Positions 25,746-35,087 are shown, numbered from the stretch's first letter. The stretch: 35,565 nucleotides of DNA from Gemmatimonadota bacterium (GCA_947462095.1 CANHNQ010000021.1:1-35565), one strand, 5' to 3'. The notes: a model not told the origin generated them from the sequence alone. Made by a program: numbers and translations.

Positions 25746-26660
25746 CTAGGAACGCCGTTCAACGATGTAGCGAGCCAGCTGGTCGAGCGTCGGCGTGAGC
25801 AGCCCCTCGTCGGCCAGCGCTCGGCATCCCTCCTCAACTAACGCCACCGCGCGCTCGATCGCTCCGTCCACCCCCAACAGGGCGGGATAGGTGCTCTTAT
25901 GCAGCGCGATGTCGCGACCGGCGGTCTTACCCAACTCGTCCGTCGTCGCCGTGATATCCAGGACATCGTCGGCGATCTGGAAGGCCAGCCCGATCGCCGC
26001 GCCGTACCGGGCAAGGGCAACCCGTCGAGACGTCGGCGCGAGCGCCGCGCGCGCCCCGAGTGTGACGGAGGCCATGATCAGCGCACCGGTCTTGAGCCGA
26101 TGCACCCGCTCCAACGCCTCGAGCGTCAGATGAACGCCTTCCGCCTCGAGATCAAGCAGCTGCCCGCCGATCATCCCGCCGGCACCGGACGCATCCATCA
26201 AGTCGCGAACGATGTCGCCGGCGACCGTGTCCGACAGCCCCATCGTCTTCGCGGCATGCCACGCACTGCGGGCCGCCATCGGGACCATCGCGAGTCCCGC
26301 CGCGGTCGCCACCGGCACCCCGTACACCCGATGCACCGTCGGGCGACCGCGCCGGACATCGTCATCGTCCATACACGGCAAGTCATCGTGCACCAGCGAG
26401 TACGCATGCACGACTTCCACCGAGGCGGCCAGCTCTCTGGCGTCGCCCGTGCCACCACACGCGCGGTACGCTTCCATGAGCAGAATGGCCCGCAGCCGCT
26501 TGCCTTCCCCCAGCAGCGAATAGCGTATCGCCTCCGCGGTCAACGGCGCGATATCGCCGAGCCAGCGCGCGCAGAAGACGTCGAGCGCCTGCTGCACCGC
26601 TGCCCGTTCGGACGCGAACGAGGGGGCCGAGGTTTCCGTACTGGTTCCGAGCGGCGTCAT
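25746..26660 (-). CDS. ispA: Polyprenyl diphosphate synthase (farnesyl/geranylgeranyl type)
   Basis: Joins isopentenyl diphosphate to allylic diphosphates to make C15 (or C20) prenyl diphosphate. The 304-residue protein has GEGKRLRAILL (near 51-61), the first Asp-rich motif VHDDLPCMDDDDVRRGRPT (near 90-108), the conserved KTGALI block, and the second motif FQIADDVLDITATTDELGKTAGRD. The first motif is of the bacterial IspA type, with two residues inserted between the aspartates. ATG 26660 is chosen; it starts four bases after the xseB stop, and sequence farther upstream belongs to xseB. Chain length (farnesyl or geranylgeranyl) cannot be decided from the sequence. xseB-ispA-dxs is a very common gene order. 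Confidence 0.95.
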   Translation of the reverse strand: MTPLGTSTETSAPSFASERAAVQQALDVFCARWLGDIAPLTAEAIRYSLLGEGKRLRAILLMEAYRACGGTGDARELAASVEVVHAYSLVHDDLPCMDDDDVRRGRPTVHRVYGVPVATAAGLAMVPMAARSAWHAAKTMGLSDTVAGDIVRDLMDASGAGGMIGGQLLDLEAEGVHLTLEALERVHRLKTGALIMASVTLGARAALAPTSRRVALARYGAAIGLAFQIADDVLDITATTDELGKTAGRDIALHKSTYPALLGVDGAIERAVALVEEGCRALADEGLLTPTLDQLARYIVERRS

Positions 26661-26664
26661 CGGC

Positions 26665-26877
26665 TCAGCCACCCAGCTCGACGACCGAGAACGAACCATC
26701 CGCGGCCTCGACCAGCTGCTGAACGCGCGCATCGACCGTTTTCAGGGAAGCGCCCGCCGAGCGTAGATGCGTGATCCCTTCTTCGAAGAGGCGGAGCGCC
26801 TGTTCGAGATCGATCTCGTTGCGCTCGAGCTCGCGCACGATCTCCTCTAGGCGGGTCAGTGACTGTTCGAAGCTCAT
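26665..26877 (-). CDS. xseB: Exodeoxyribonuclease VII small subunit
   Basis: The small subunit of the single-strand-specific exonuclease VII; several copies bind the C-terminal coiled coil of XseA. The 70-residue protein is two helices with the family motif FEQSLTRLEEIVRELERNEI and LEQALRLFEEGITHLR. Family length is 65-85 residues. ATG 26877 overlaps the xseA stop as ATGA, so the two subunits are probably translationally coupled. Confidence 0.95.
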   Translation of the reverse strand: MSFEQSLTRLEEIVRELERNEIDLEQALRLFEEGITHLRSAGASLKTVDARVQQLVEAADGSFSVVELGG

Positions 26878-28100
26878 ACGCCCTCCTCAAAAGGAAATCC
26901 CGGAATGGACTCGGGGAGCGGACGCCCCCCACCGGCGACTGCCGACACAATACCGTCCCGGAGCCAGAGATCAAACGGGGCGCCCGGCACGAACTGATCC
27001 CGTCCGCTCAAAGTAGCGCCCTCGGGCGTTCGCGCCACCGCAAACCCGCGCGCCAGCGTACTCAGGGGGGAGAGCGCGTTGAGCTGACCGGCCAGCGACT
27101 CCACACGGGAGCGCCGACGCTCCACGATCCGCGTGGCTGCGCGCCCGAGCCGCTGCTGCACCTGCGTCAGCGCAGCGATCGCGCGTTCCTCGCGGCGGCG
27201 CGCCGCCACCGCCAGCCGCTTACCGAGGGATTCGACCCGGGCAATCACCTCGCGACGCGATGGCACGGCGACCTCGGCGGCGGCCGAGGGCGTCGCCGCA
27301 CGCACGTCGGCCACCAGATCACAGATGGTGATGTCCACCTCGTGGCCGACAGCCGAGATCGTCGGTACGGGACAGCCGGCGAGCGCACGGGCGACCCGTT
27401 CGTCGTTGAACGCCCACAGATCTTCGCGCGCACCGCCTCCGCGACCGATAATCAGCACGTCCGCGTCCTGCCAGCGGCTGACGCGCTCGATCGCCGCCAC
27501 GAGCGATTCCGGCGCCCCCTCCCCCTGCACCTTGGCCGGCACGATCACAATCTCCACGTCGGCGCTGCGGGCCCGCGCGACGGTGATGATGTCGTGCATC
27601 GCCGCTCCATCGGGGCTCGTAATCACCGCGATCCGGCGAGGAAACGCGGGCAAGGCGCGCTTACGGGCCGGATCGAGCAATCCGTCCTTCTCGAGGCTCA
27701 GCCTGGTGCGTTCGAGCGCCTTCCGCCAGAGCCCATCGCCCTCCGCTTCCAGCGCCCGCACGGAAAACTGAAGATCGCCGCGAACCGGCCAGACGGTCAT
27801 CTGGCCGTACGCCAACACCTGCATGCCATCATCAGGCGGGGCCGGTATGCGCTTGGCGGCCGAACTCCAGATCACGCACTTGACCTGCGCCTCGGCGTCG
27901 CGCAACGCGAAATACCAGTGGCCGTTCCGATGCGCCTTGAAATCGCTCACTTCCCCCCGCACCCAAAGCGGTGGGAAGGCTCCTTCGATCAGATCCTTGG
28001 CGGCACTCGTGAGCGTGTGCACGGCGATCGCCGACTCCGGCGCGCTACCCGGCGCCTCGTCGGACGGGACCGATGGTCCATAGCTCTGAGCTCCGCTCAT
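26874..28100 (-). CDS. xseA: Exodeoxyribonuclease VII large subunit
   Basis: The catalytic subunit of exonuclease VII, which degrades single-stranded DNA to short oligonucleotides. The 408-residue protein has the N-terminal OB-fold (PLWVRGEVSDFKAHRNGHWYFALRD, near 43-67), the catalytic domain with PRRIAVITSPDGAAMHDI, IIGRGGGAREDLWAFNDE and ISAVGHEVDITICDLVADVRAATPSAAAE, then an Arg-rich coiled coil (about 275-345) for XseB binding. It is a little shorter than E. coli XseA (456). ATG 28100 is chosen; a GTG at 28115 would add five residues and lie five bases from the folD stop. No Shine-Dalgarno distinguishes them. Confidence 0.95.
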   Translation of the reverse strand: MSGAQSYGPSVPSDEAPGSAPESAIAVHTLTSAAKDLIEGAFPPLWVRGEVSDFKAHRNGHWYFALRDAEAQVKCVIWSSAAKRIPAPPDDGMQVLAYGQMTVWPVRGDLQFSVRALEAEGDGLWRKALERTRLSLEKDGLLDPARKRALPAFPRRIAVITSPDGAAMHDIITVARARSADVEIVIVPAKVQGEGAPESLVAAIERVSRWQDADVLIIGRGGGAREDLWAFNDERVARALAGCPVPTISAVGHEVDITICDLVADVRAATPSAAAEVAVPSRREVIARVESLGKRLAVAARRREERAIAALTQVQQRLGRAATRIVERRRSRVESLAGQLNALSPLSTLARGFAVARTPEGATLSGRDQFVPGAPFDLWLRDGIVSAVAGGGRPLPESIPGFPFEEGV

Positions 28101-28120
28101 GCGGCGACCGGCCACGCGAC

Positions 28121-29005
28121 TCAGCTCAGCGTGCGTTCGGCCGCACGCACCGTGTTGCGCAGCAACATCGCAATGGTCATCGGGCCGACGCCGCCGGGAA
28201 CCGGCGTGATGTGCGAGGCAACGTCGACGGCGCTCGCAAAATGCACGTCACCACACAAGCGACTGCCCTTGGCCCGCGTCGCATCGGGCACGCTATTCAT
28301 ACCGACATCGATCACCACGGCACCGGGCTTGATCATGTCGCCGGTGATCATCTCGGCACGACCGGCCGCGACGATGAGGATATCGGCGCGGCGCGTATGC
28401 GTCGCCAGATCCTTCGTACGGCTGTGGCAGATGGTCACCGTCGCGTCGCCGCCGGCTCGCGCCTGTACCAGCAGTGCGGCCATCGGCTTCCCCACGATGT
28501 TACTGCGTCCGACCACGACGACTTCCGCCCCGCGGGTATCGACACCGCTGCGCAGCAGCAGCTCGATCACCCCTGCCGGTGTGCATGACACGAACCCGTC
28601 GGTGTGACCAATCAACAGCTTGCCGACATTCTCGGGATGGAAGCCATCCACATCCTTGTCCGGCCGGATATGGCGGATCACCGTGTCGGGATCGATGTGC
28701 GGAGGCAGCGGCATCTGCACGAGGATGCCATGCACGGCCTCGTCCGCGTTGAGCTGGGCGATCAACGACAGCAGCGCCGCCTGCGTCGTGTCAGCGGGGA
28801 GCCGGATGGTTCCCCCAGCCATACCCGCCTCGCGCGACGCCTTCTCCTTGGCCCCCACGTAGGTCGCGCTGGCGATGTCGTCGCCGACGAGGACCACCGT
28901 GAGCCCCGGCACCACGCCACGCGCACGCAAGGCCGCCACGTCGCGCGCCACGTCGGCGCGCACGTCGGCCGCGATGGCTTTGCCATCGATCAGTTCAGCG
29001 GGCAA
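28121..29005 (-). CDS. folD: Bifunctional methylenetetrahydrofolate dehydrogenase / methenyltetrahydrofolate cyclohydrolase
   Basis: Interconverts 5,10-methylene- and 10-formyl-tetrahydrofolate with NADP, supplying one-carbon units for purines and formyl-Met-tRNA. Motifs: [16 protein letters not shown] at the start, the substrate block [16 protein letters not shown] with the catalytic Tyr and Lys, [50 protein letters not shown] and the C-terminal [16 protein letters not shown] choose TTG 29005 (294 residues) because the family begins a few residues before IDGK; GTG 29026 would give 301 residues. Either way the gene overlaps the end of rny (by 11 or 32 bases), so translation is probably coupled. 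Confidence 0.94.
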   Translation of the reverse strand: MPAELIDGKAIAADVRADVARDVAALRARGVVPGLTVVLVGDDIASATYVGAKEKASREAGMAGGTIRLPADTTQAALLSLIAQLNADEAVHGILVQMPLPPHIDPDTVIRHIRPDKDVDGFHPENVGKLLIGHTDGFVSCTPAGVIELLLRSGVDTRGAEVVVVGRSNIVGKPMAALLVQARAGGDATVTICHSRTKDLATHTRRADILIVAAGRAEMITGDMIKPGAVVIDVGMNSVPDATRAKGSRLCGDVHFASAVDVASHITPVPGGVGPMTIAMLLRNTVRAAERTLS

Positions 29006-30581
29006 AGTCCACCGCCCGGCTCTCACGAATCACCACGACCTTGATCTGCCCCGGATATTGGAGTTCGGACTCAATGCGACGCGCGATCTCCTCGGAAAGC
29101 GCCGTCATGCGCGTGTCGTCGACCGTTTCCGGTGTCACGACGACACGGATTTCCCGGCCGGCCTGAATGGCAAACACCCGCTCCACGCCGCGATAGCTCG
29201 ACGCGATCTTTTCCAGCCCTTCGAGCCGCTTGACGTAGGTCTCGAACGCCTCGCGACGCGCCCCAGGGCGCGAACCAGAAATGCTGTCGCCGGCCTGCAC
29301 GAGCACGGAGACCTCGCTTTCATGCGGCACGTCGTCGTGGTGGGCCGCGATGCAGTTCACCACGAGTGGATTCTCGCCGTACTTGGTGGCGACTTCGACA
29401 CCGAGTTGCACGTGGGTGCCCTCGTGCTCATGGGTGAGCACTTTGCCGATATCGTGCAGCAGCGCGCCGCGCTTGGCGAGGGCGACATCCAACCCGAGTT
29501 CCGCCGCCATCATGCCGGCCAGCCACGCCACCTCCTTGGAGTGCGCGAGGATGTTCTGCCCGTAGCTCGTCCGCCACTTCATGCGGCCGATGAGTTTGAT
29601 CAGCTCCGGGTGCAGCCCCGCCACACCGACGTCGTACGCCGCCTGTTCGCCGGTTTCGATGATCGCCACCTCGACCTCTTTCCGGGCTTTGGCAACCACT
29701 TCCTCGATTCGCCCCGGATGGATTCGCCCATCGCTTACCAACTTCTCGAGCGCGAGCCGCGCCGTCTCGCGGCGCACCGGATCGAAGCAGGAGACAACCA
29801 CCGTGTCGGGCGTATCATCGATGATGACGTCCACACCGGTCGCCAGTTCGAAGGCGCGAATGTTGCGCCCCTCACGGCCGATGATGCGCCCCTTCATCTC
29901 ATCGTTCGGCAGCGACACCGCCGAGACGGTGCTCTCCGCGGTCGTCTCCGCGGCCACGCGCTGCACCGCCAGTGCCACGATCTTCTTGGCTTCCCGATCC
30001 GCGGTGCGCTTCGCCGTCTCGCGAATCTCACGCAGGCGACTGGCCGCATCCGCCAGCGCCTCGTCCTCCAGCCGACGAATGAGCTCGGCCTTGGCCTGAT
30101 CGGCGCTGACACCGGCCAGCTGTTCAAGCTTCCGCCGTTCCTCCGCGATAAGCTTGTCGACCTCCTGCTCTTTCGAGGCCGCCACGGTCTCCCGGCGACC
30201 CAAGTCCGTACCGCGCCGCTGCACTTCCTGCTCGCGACTTTCCAGTGACTCGCGGGCTCGATCCAGTTGCGATTCGCGCTCGAGCACCCGCTTTTCTTCA
30301 CGCTCGAGTTCGACCCGACGCTGCCGAACCTCCTGCTCGTGCGACTCGCGCAGCTTGAGGACTTCCTCCTTGCCCGCCACGATCGCGCTCCGTCGGAGCG
30401 TCTCGGCCTCCCGCTTCGCTTCATCGAGGACGCGCGACGCGCCCTCCTCGGCGATGACGAGCGCCCGCTGCTGCTCGGTGGTCTCCACCTTACGCCACGA
30501 CTGTCGTCCGACAACGTACGCGACGACGGCCGCGATGAACCCAAGGGCGCCAACCAGCGCCGCTGCGGGAATCTCGCCCAT
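28995..30581 (-). CDS. rny: Ribonuclease Y
   Basis: A membrane-anchored endoribonuclease that starts mRNA decay in bacteria lacking RNase E-type turnover. The 528-residue protein has one N-terminal transmembrane helix (about 6-26, [19 protein letters not shown]), a long charged coiled coil (about 30-200, [20 protein letters not shown] and similar), a KH RNA-binding domain (about 225-285, [17 protein letters not shown]) and an HD hydrolase domain with the metal motif HDIGK (in [19 protein letters not shown]) and IAAHHDD. Length and order match the family (about 520). ATG 30581 has GGTGGAG 11 bases upstream. It lies between the 6S RNA candidate and folD. Confidence 0.97.
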   Translation of the reverse strand: MGEIPAAALVGALGFIAAVVAYVVGRQSWRKVETTEQQRALVIAEEGASRVLDEAKREAETLRRSAIVAGKEEVLKLRESHEQEVRQRRVELEREEKRVLERESQLDRARESLESREQEVQRRGTDLGRRETVAASKEQEVDKLIAEERRKLEQLAGVSADQAKAELIRRLEDEALADAASRLREIRETAKRTADREAKKIVALAVQRVAAETTAESTVSAVSLPNDEMKGRIIGREGRNIRAFELATGVDVIIDDTPDTVVVSCFDPVRRETARLALEKLVSDGRIHPGRIEEVVAKARKEVEVAIIETGEQAAYDVGVAGLHPELIKLIGRMKWRTSYGQNILAHSKEVAWLAGMMAAELGLDVALAKRGALLHDIGKVLTHEHEGTHVQLGVEVATKYGENPLVVNCIAAHHDDVPHESEVSVLVQAGDSISGSRPGARREAFETYVKRLEGLEKIASSYRGVERVFAIQAGREIRVVVTPETVDDTRMTALSEEIARRIESELQYPGQIKVVVIRESRAVDFAR

Positions 30582-30604
30582 GAGGATCTATGCTCCACCG
30601 CGGC

Positions 30605-30814
30605 TGAGCGCGGGTTCTTGATCGTTTTCCAGCGGATCTATCGTGCGAACGGCACGGGCGACTTCCACGATCCGCTGCGGCCTGCGGAGTGACACCGACC
30701 TCCGCGGCCGCGGCACATCGGTGCGCGCCTGCCGTTGACGTTCAGAACGTACGGGCCCGTCGGGAGGCCCGCAACAGGGAGCGTTGGGCCGTCCCCTGCC
30801 CGATCGCCCGCTCA
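30605..30814 (-). ncRNA. ssrS: Structured non-coding RNA, 6S RNA (ssrS) candidate
   Basis: The 254 bases between zapA and rny hold no gene but can fold on the minus strand into a long rod. A closing stem joins TGAGCGGG (30807-30814) to CCCGcGCTCA (30605-30614, two-base bulge) and GATCG (30801-30805) to CGATC (30620-30624). Inside are a perfect nine-pair hairpin CAGCGGATC/GATCCGCTG (30669-30677 with 30630-30638) and a hairpin closed by CACCGA/TCGGTG (30693-30723). The length of about 210 nt, closing stem, open middle and position directly after zapA are those of 6S RNA, which binds the sigma70 holoenzyme and is linked to zapA in many bacteria. I could not confirm conserved 6S sequence motifs, so exact ends and identity are inferred. 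Confidence 0.5.
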
Positions 30815-30835
30815 ATTCCGAGAACGACGCGCGAA

Positions 30836-31147
30836 TCAGACCGGATTACCATCCTCGCCACGTTTGGCCGGAGGCAATAGCGGGCGAATATCGGACGCGA
30901 GCTGACGGATGTCCGCCGTCATCGTGTCCACCGCCGCGCGCTCACGGAACAGCTCGTCGGTGATCTGGAGGGCGGCCAGGATCGCGGCCTTCTGGGCTTC
31001 CATCGTGGACCCGCCACCCATGATGGCCCGGATGGTCCGGTCCACGTGTTCCGCCACCGACTTGGTGTGTTCCGGAGAGGCCTCGGTGCGAAGCGTGTAT
31101 TCCTCACCGACGATCCGGACCTTCACGACCATCTTGTTGTCGATCAC
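30836..31147 (-). CDS. zapA: Cell division protein ZapA
   Basis: ZapA binds FtsZ filaments and bundles them in the division ring. The 103-residue protein has the globular head (VVKVRIVGEEYTLRTEASPEH, near 7-27), the family stretch SVAEHVDRTIRAIM (near 30-43) and a long C-terminal helix (KAAILAALQITDELFRERAAV onward) that forms the antiparallel coiled coil. E. coli ZapA has 109 residues. GTG 31147 overlaps the stop of the coiled-coil gene as GTGA; ATG 31132 is an alternative that would drop five residues. A 6S RNA candidate follows. Confidence 0.92.
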   Translation of the reverse strand: MIDNKMVVKVRIVGEEYTLRTEASPEHTKSVAEHVDRTIRAIMGGGSTMEAQKAAILAALQITDELFRERAAVDTMTADIRQLASDIRPLLPPAKRGEDGNPV

Positions 31148-31584
31148 CGTTCTGCTCCGTGCCCGATCTGCTGGCGGAGGAAGCGAAGGCGTTCGCCCAG
31201 TTGCGCCGTTTTCCCCCCGGCCTCGGCCAAGCGGTTGCGCAGCCGCTCGTTCTCCCGGGCCAGTTCGTTGTCCACCGCCATCGGCGTGGCCGCCTCGGCC
31301 GCGGCGGCGAACGCAGCCTGAACCCGTACGACCTCGGCCTTGGCAACCTCGGCCTTCGCCTCCAGTTCCCGGACCTTTGCTTCCAAGAGCGCGCGCGCGT
31401 GGTGCACCCGCTGCGCATCCGCCCGCACTTCGATCAGCGTGCCATCCCGCTCGGCGACCGCCTGCTCCAGCTCACGGGTGCGCGACTCGGCCGACAGCGC
31501 CCGCCGACGGTATCCCGCCAACTGGTCACTGAGGTTGCGAACCAGCGTATCGAGTTCGCGAAATGCGGCGGTGTCAGGACGCAC
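31144..31584 (-). CDS. Coiled-coil protein encoded directly upstream of zapA, possible ZapA partner
   Basis: I recognise no enzyme motif. The 146-residue protein is charged and helical over almost its full length: ELDTLVRNLSDQLAGYRRRA at the start, then heptad-like repeats (LEAKVRELEAKAEVAKAEVV, LARENERLRNRLAEAGGK) and an arginine-rich end (LGERLRFLRQQIG). There is no signal peptide or membrane helix, so it is cytoplasmic. Its stop overlaps the zapA start as GTGA, and its GTG start lies 11 bases inside the end of pheT. ZapA partners ZapB (gamma-proteobacteria) and ZauP (Caulobacter, encoded upstream of zapA) are also coiled-coil proteins, so a divisome role is a reasonable guess, based on position and fold only. 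Confidence 0.8.
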   Translation of the reverse strand: MRPDTAAFRELDTLVRNLSDQLAGYRRRALSAESRTRELEQAVAERDGTLIEVRADAQRVHHARALLEAKVRELEAKAEVAKAEVVRVQAAFAAAAEAATPMAVDNELARENERLRNRLAEAGGKTAQLGERLRFLRQQIGHGAER

Positions 31585-34015
31585 GTGGACGGATACCGAG
31601 TTCCTTGTCGAGGAAATCCAGCAGGCGGGCGCGCCGACCTTCGATTTCCTTATCCCGCAGGGTGCGCTCCGGGTGCCGGAACGTCAACCGCCACCCGAGG
31701 CTTCGGTGTGCGTCGGGCACGCCAGCGCCGCGGAATTCATCAAACAGGGCGACCTGTTCCAGCAACTCACCGCCAGCCGTCCGAAGCGCCTGCTCCACTG
31801 AGGCGGCAGGGACACCGTCCGGAACCAGCAACGCCAGGTCGATTTCGGCCGCCGGCGTGGTCGGGAGCGTCATAAAGCGGATGCCCGCCGACGCAGCGGC
31901 CGGCCGATCGAGTGGGGAGGCATCGTGTCCATGCGAACGCGGCGCGGCGACGTCGGCCGACGGCATCACGCCGAGCGTGACCTCGATGCCGAACGCCTCA
32001 CTGGCCCACACGGGGCGATCGAGCGCGAGCGCGTCGACCCGACCGACGGTGCCGAGTCCCTCGACCGCAAGCGTCCAAATGGCCGGCGTCACGCCGGCCG
32101 TCAACGTGGCCTGCCGCCCAGGGAAGGCCGCCGCGAGCACGCGCTCGGCGATCTCCTTCGCATCCCACAGATCGAAGACGGGGGGCTGAGGTTCGGTGAA
32201 GTGTGCCGGTCGACGACGGCCCATGACGAGTGCGCCCACGCGGACCTCCTCCCGCGGTAGACGGTCCGACGTGCCGAGGAAGACGTTACCGACTTCAAAC
32301 AGCCGCAGGTCGCCCTGCATGCGAGTCAGGTTGTATTCCGCACGACGGGCGAGCGTATCAAGAATCGACGCGCGCAGGAACGGTTCGTCGTCAGCCAGCG
32401 GATTCCGGACGCGCGGTGTGTGTTCATCGCCGGTGCTCGTGAACGGCATCGGGCGCGTTTCCGCGAGGCCCATCCCCGCGAGCAGATCACGTACGCGACG
32501 ACCGGCCAAGTGCAGCGGATGATCCGGCGCCGCACCGGGGCGGAATGGGCGCAATTCGTCCGGGAGGCTGTCGAAACCGACGAGACGCGCGACTTCCTCG
32601 ATCAGATCGACTTCGATCAGCAGATCGTGTCGCCAGGTCGGGGGCGTCACGATCAGACCATGCGCATCTTCCGTGACCGCGCAGCCCAGCGATTCGAGGC
32701 GATGACGAATTTCCGACGGAGCGACCACGACGCCGAGCACGCGTGCGAGCCGCGACGGCCGCAGCGTCACCGCGCGTGGCGGGTCAGACGGCTCCCCGAC
32801 GTCAATGAACTCGACGACCTCACCACCGGCGACCTGCGCGATCAGTGCCGCTGCGGTGCGCGCCACCGCGAGCGTATCGCCGGCATCCACCCCGCGCTCG
32901 AAACGATAGGAGGCGTCGGTGGACAGGTTGACGGCGCGGCGTACGCGGCGCACGAAGCGCGGCTCGAACACCGCAACCTCCAGCAGCACGTCCGTCGTCG
33001 ACGTGGTGACCTCGCTCTCGAGCCCGCCCATGATGCCGGCCAGCGCTACCGGCGCGGCTCCGTCACAGATGACCGTCGTGCCGGCCGCCAGCACGCGGGT
33101 CGTTCCGTCGAGCGTCACGATCGACTCGCCTTCCACCGTCGGGCGCACGACGATACCCTTCCCCGCCAACTTGGCGAGGTCGAAGGCATGCACCGGTTGT
33201 CCGAGCCCGTGCAACACATAGTTCGTGGCATCGACGACGTTGCTGATGCTGCGCTGTCCGATGCTCTCGAGACGCTGGCGGAGCCAATCCGGACTGGGGC
33301 CGACCCGGACGCCCGCGAGCACGGCCGCGACATACCGCGGGCAACTCACCGCATCGTCGACGCGCACCGAAGCGTGCGCACCGGTGGCACTCGACCGCGC
33401 GCTGTGCACGGCCACGTTCAGCGCCGCTGACGCAAGTTCGGCGGGATGCGCGGTCATGGGCACGCCGAGCACGGCGGCGACTTCACGCGCCACGCCCACA
33501 TGCGAGAGCAGATCGGGACGATTGGGCAACACGTCGAGATCCAGACGCGCGTCGGCTACCGGCAAGACGTCCAGCAGCGGCGTACCGGGTGCGGCGTCGG
33601 TGTCGAGGGCGAGAATGCCGTCGTGCTCCTGACCGAGGCCGAGTTCACGAGACGAACACAGCATGCCGTTGCTCGTCTCGCCGCGGATCTTGCGCTTCTC
33701 GATCTTCAGTCCGCCGGGCATGATCGTGCCGGTGCGCGCAAACGGGTACTTGGTGCCCGCGACAACATTCGGCGCGCCACACACGACGTCGAGCAGCGTT
33801 CCGCTCCCGTCATCCACCTTGGTGACCCAGAGATGATCGGAGTTGGGATGGCGTCCCGCTTCGACCACCTGTGCGACCACGAACGACGCGAGTTCCGCAC
33901 CGAGCCGCTCGATGTTGTCGAGCGTGACGCAGTGCCGACTCAGCGCATCCCCGATGTCCTGGGCGCTTCGGGTGTGCGGCACGAACTGCTTGAGCCATTC
34001 ATGAGAGACGATCAT
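31574..34015 (-). CDS. pheT: Phenylalanyl-tRNA synthetase beta subunit
   Basis: With PheS forms the alpha2-beta2 enzyme that charges tRNA-Phe; PheT carries the editing site and contributes to tRNA binding. The 813-residue protein (E. coli 795) has the N-terminal tRNA-binding OB domain (AGRHPNSDHLWVTKVDDGSG, near 53-72), the segment FARTGTIMPGGLKIEKRKIRGETSNGMLCS, B3/B4 editing region with NVVDATNYVLHGLGQPVHAFD, the B5 and catalytic-like core (YRFERGVDAGDTLAVARTAA; EVDLIEEVARLVGFDSLP) and a C-terminal FDX-ACB anticodon domain (LFDEFRGAGVPDAHRSLGWR to RLLDFLDKEL). ATG 34015 overlaps the pheS stop as ATGA. Confidence 0.97.
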   Translation of the reverse strand: MIVSHEWLKQFVPHTRSAQDIGDALSRHCVTLDNIERLGAELASFVVAQVVEAGRHPNSDHLWVTKVDDGSGTLLDVVCGAPNVVAGTKYPFARTGTIMPGGLKIEKRKIRGETSNGMLCSSRELGLGQEHDGILALDTDAAPGTPLLDVLPVADARLDLDVLPNRPDLLSHVGVAREVAAVLGVPMTAHPAELASAALNVAVHSARSSATGAHASVRVDDAVSCPRYVAAVLAGVRVGPSPDWLRQRLESIGQRSISNVVDATNYVLHGLGQPVHAFDLAKLAGKGIVVRPTVEGESIVTLDGTTRVLAAGTTVICDGAAPVALAGIMGGLESEVTTSTTDVLLEVAVFEPRFVRRVRRAVNLSTDASYRFERGVDAGDTLAVARTAAALIAQVAGGEVVEFIDVGEPSDPPRAVTLRPSRLARVLGVVVAPSEIRHRLESLGCAVTEDAHGLIVTPPTWRHDLLIEVDLIEEVARLVGFDSLPDELRPFRPGAAPDHPLHLAGRRVRDLLAGMGLAETRPMPFTSTGDEHTPRVRNPLADDEPFLRASILDTLARRAEYNLTRMQGDLRLFEVGNVFLGTSDRLPREEVRVGALVMGRRRPAHFTEPQPPVFDLWDAKEIAERVLAAAFPGRQATLTAGVTPAIWTLAVEGLGTVGRVDALALDRPVWASEAFGIEVTLGVMPSADVAAPRSHGHDASPLDRPAAASAGIRFMTLPTTPAAEIDLALLVPDGVPAASVEQALRTAGGELLEQVALFDEFRGAGVPDAHRSLGWRLTFRHPERTLRDKEIEGRRARLLDFLDKELGIRPRAS

Positions 34016-35019
34016 CGTGCGAACTGCTCCAGGAAACGGACGTCGGAGTCGTACAGGACACGGATATCGCTGATGTCGTAGCGTGACATGGCGATGCGCG
34101 CCGGCCCCATCCCGAACGCCCAGCCGGTGAATTTCTCGCTGTCGAGACCCGCGTCCTCGAGGACGTGCGGATGCACCATCCCGCAGCCGAGAATCTCGAC
34201 CCAGCGCAGCCCCTTGCCATCGTTCAGGTCGACTTCAACGTCCATCTGGGCGCCCGGTTCGACGAACGGGAAATACGACGGGCCAAATCGCACGCGACGG
34301 GAGGCACCGTAGAAGCGACGGGCAAACTCGGCGAGCGTCGCCTTGAGATCGACGAACGAAATGCCCTCGTCCACCGCGAGTCCTTCGAGCTGCATGAAGG
34401 CCGGCGCGTGCGTGGCATCGAAAAAATCGCGGCGATACACCTGTCCCGGGGCGAGCACGCGCACCGGCGGCTTGTAGCGCTGCAGGGTGCGCACCTGCAC
34501 GGGAGACGTATGCGTGCGCAGCAGCGTATCCTGACCAAGGTACAACGTGTCGTGCAGCTCCATCGCCGGATGATCGGGCGGGAAGTTAAGCGCGCCAAAG
34601 TTATACCACTCCGTTTCGGCTTCCGGACCGAGCGCGACCGTAAAGCCGAGTTCGCGGAAGATCTCGCCGATCTCGTCGATGACGAGCGTGACCGGGTGCA
34701 ACGATCCGCGCCACCCCCGGCGCGCCGGCATCGTCGGATCGAGCGTTGAGCCACCTGCCGTCGCGGACTGCCGCGCCGCAAAGGCATCCAGCGCCTCCTG
34801 AATGCCCTGCTTCAACGTATTGAAGGCGCTGCCCGCCGCGCGCCGATCGTCAGGTGGCAGCGCACGAAGCGCGCCCTGCAGGGCAGCGAGCCGGTCGTCC
34901 TTCAAGGCGTTGAGCTGCCCTTTGGCGACATCAAGACGCGTGTCGGGTTCGAGCCCGTCAAGCAGTGCGCGCGCGTCCTGCGCGAGGGCGTTCGCCTGGG
35001 CGAGATACTCGGAAAGTTG
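34012..35019 (-). CDS. pheS: Phenylalanyl-tRNA synthetase alpha subunit
   Basis: Catalytic subunit that activates phenylalanine and transfers it to tRNA-Phe. Motifs of class II synthetases are clear: HPVTLVIDEIGEIFRELGF, ETEWYNFGALNFPPDHPA, the motif 2 region LAPGQVYRRDFFDATHAPAF, FRFGP-like RFGPSYFPFVEPG, VEILGCGMVHPHVL and motif 3 GWAFGMGPARIAMSRYDI. GTG 35019 gives 335 residues beginning MQLSEYLAQANALAQ, close to E. coli PheS (327) with its N-terminal coiled coil. The frame stays open to ATG 35097 (361 residues), but that ATG is buried in a strong hairpin and the extra residues look unlike the family. No Shine-Dalgarno is visible at 35019. rplT-pheS-pheT order is as in E. coli. Confidence 0.93.
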   Translation of the reverse strand, partial: QLSEYLAQANALAQDARALLDGLEPDTRLDVAKGQLNALKDDRLAALQGALRALPPDDRRAAGSAFNTLKQGIQEALDAFAARQSATAGGSTLDPTMPARRGWRGSLHPVTLVIDEIGEIFRELGFTVALGPEAETEWYNFGALNFPPDHPAMELHDTLYLGQDTLLRTHTSPVQVRTLQRYKPPVRVLAPGQVYRRDFFDATHAPAFMQLEGLAVDEGISFVDLKATLAEFARRFYGASRRVRFGPSYFPFVEPGAQMDVEVDLNDGKGLRWVEILGCGMVHPHVLEDAGLDSEKFTGWAFGMGPARIAMSRYDISDIRVLYDSDVRFLEQFAR

Positions 35020-35087
35020 CACGAAACCAAATCGGAAAGCGGGGGATCGCGACGGATGGCGGAGCGGGTCCGCCGAGGATGCGCGAA

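Noticed and set aside
24131-28607. Long plus-strand frames (492 and 582 codons) opposite dxs and xseA/folD
   Set aside because: They are antisense shadows of well identified genes; low-complexity Arg/His-rich sequence is expected in GC-rich DNA.
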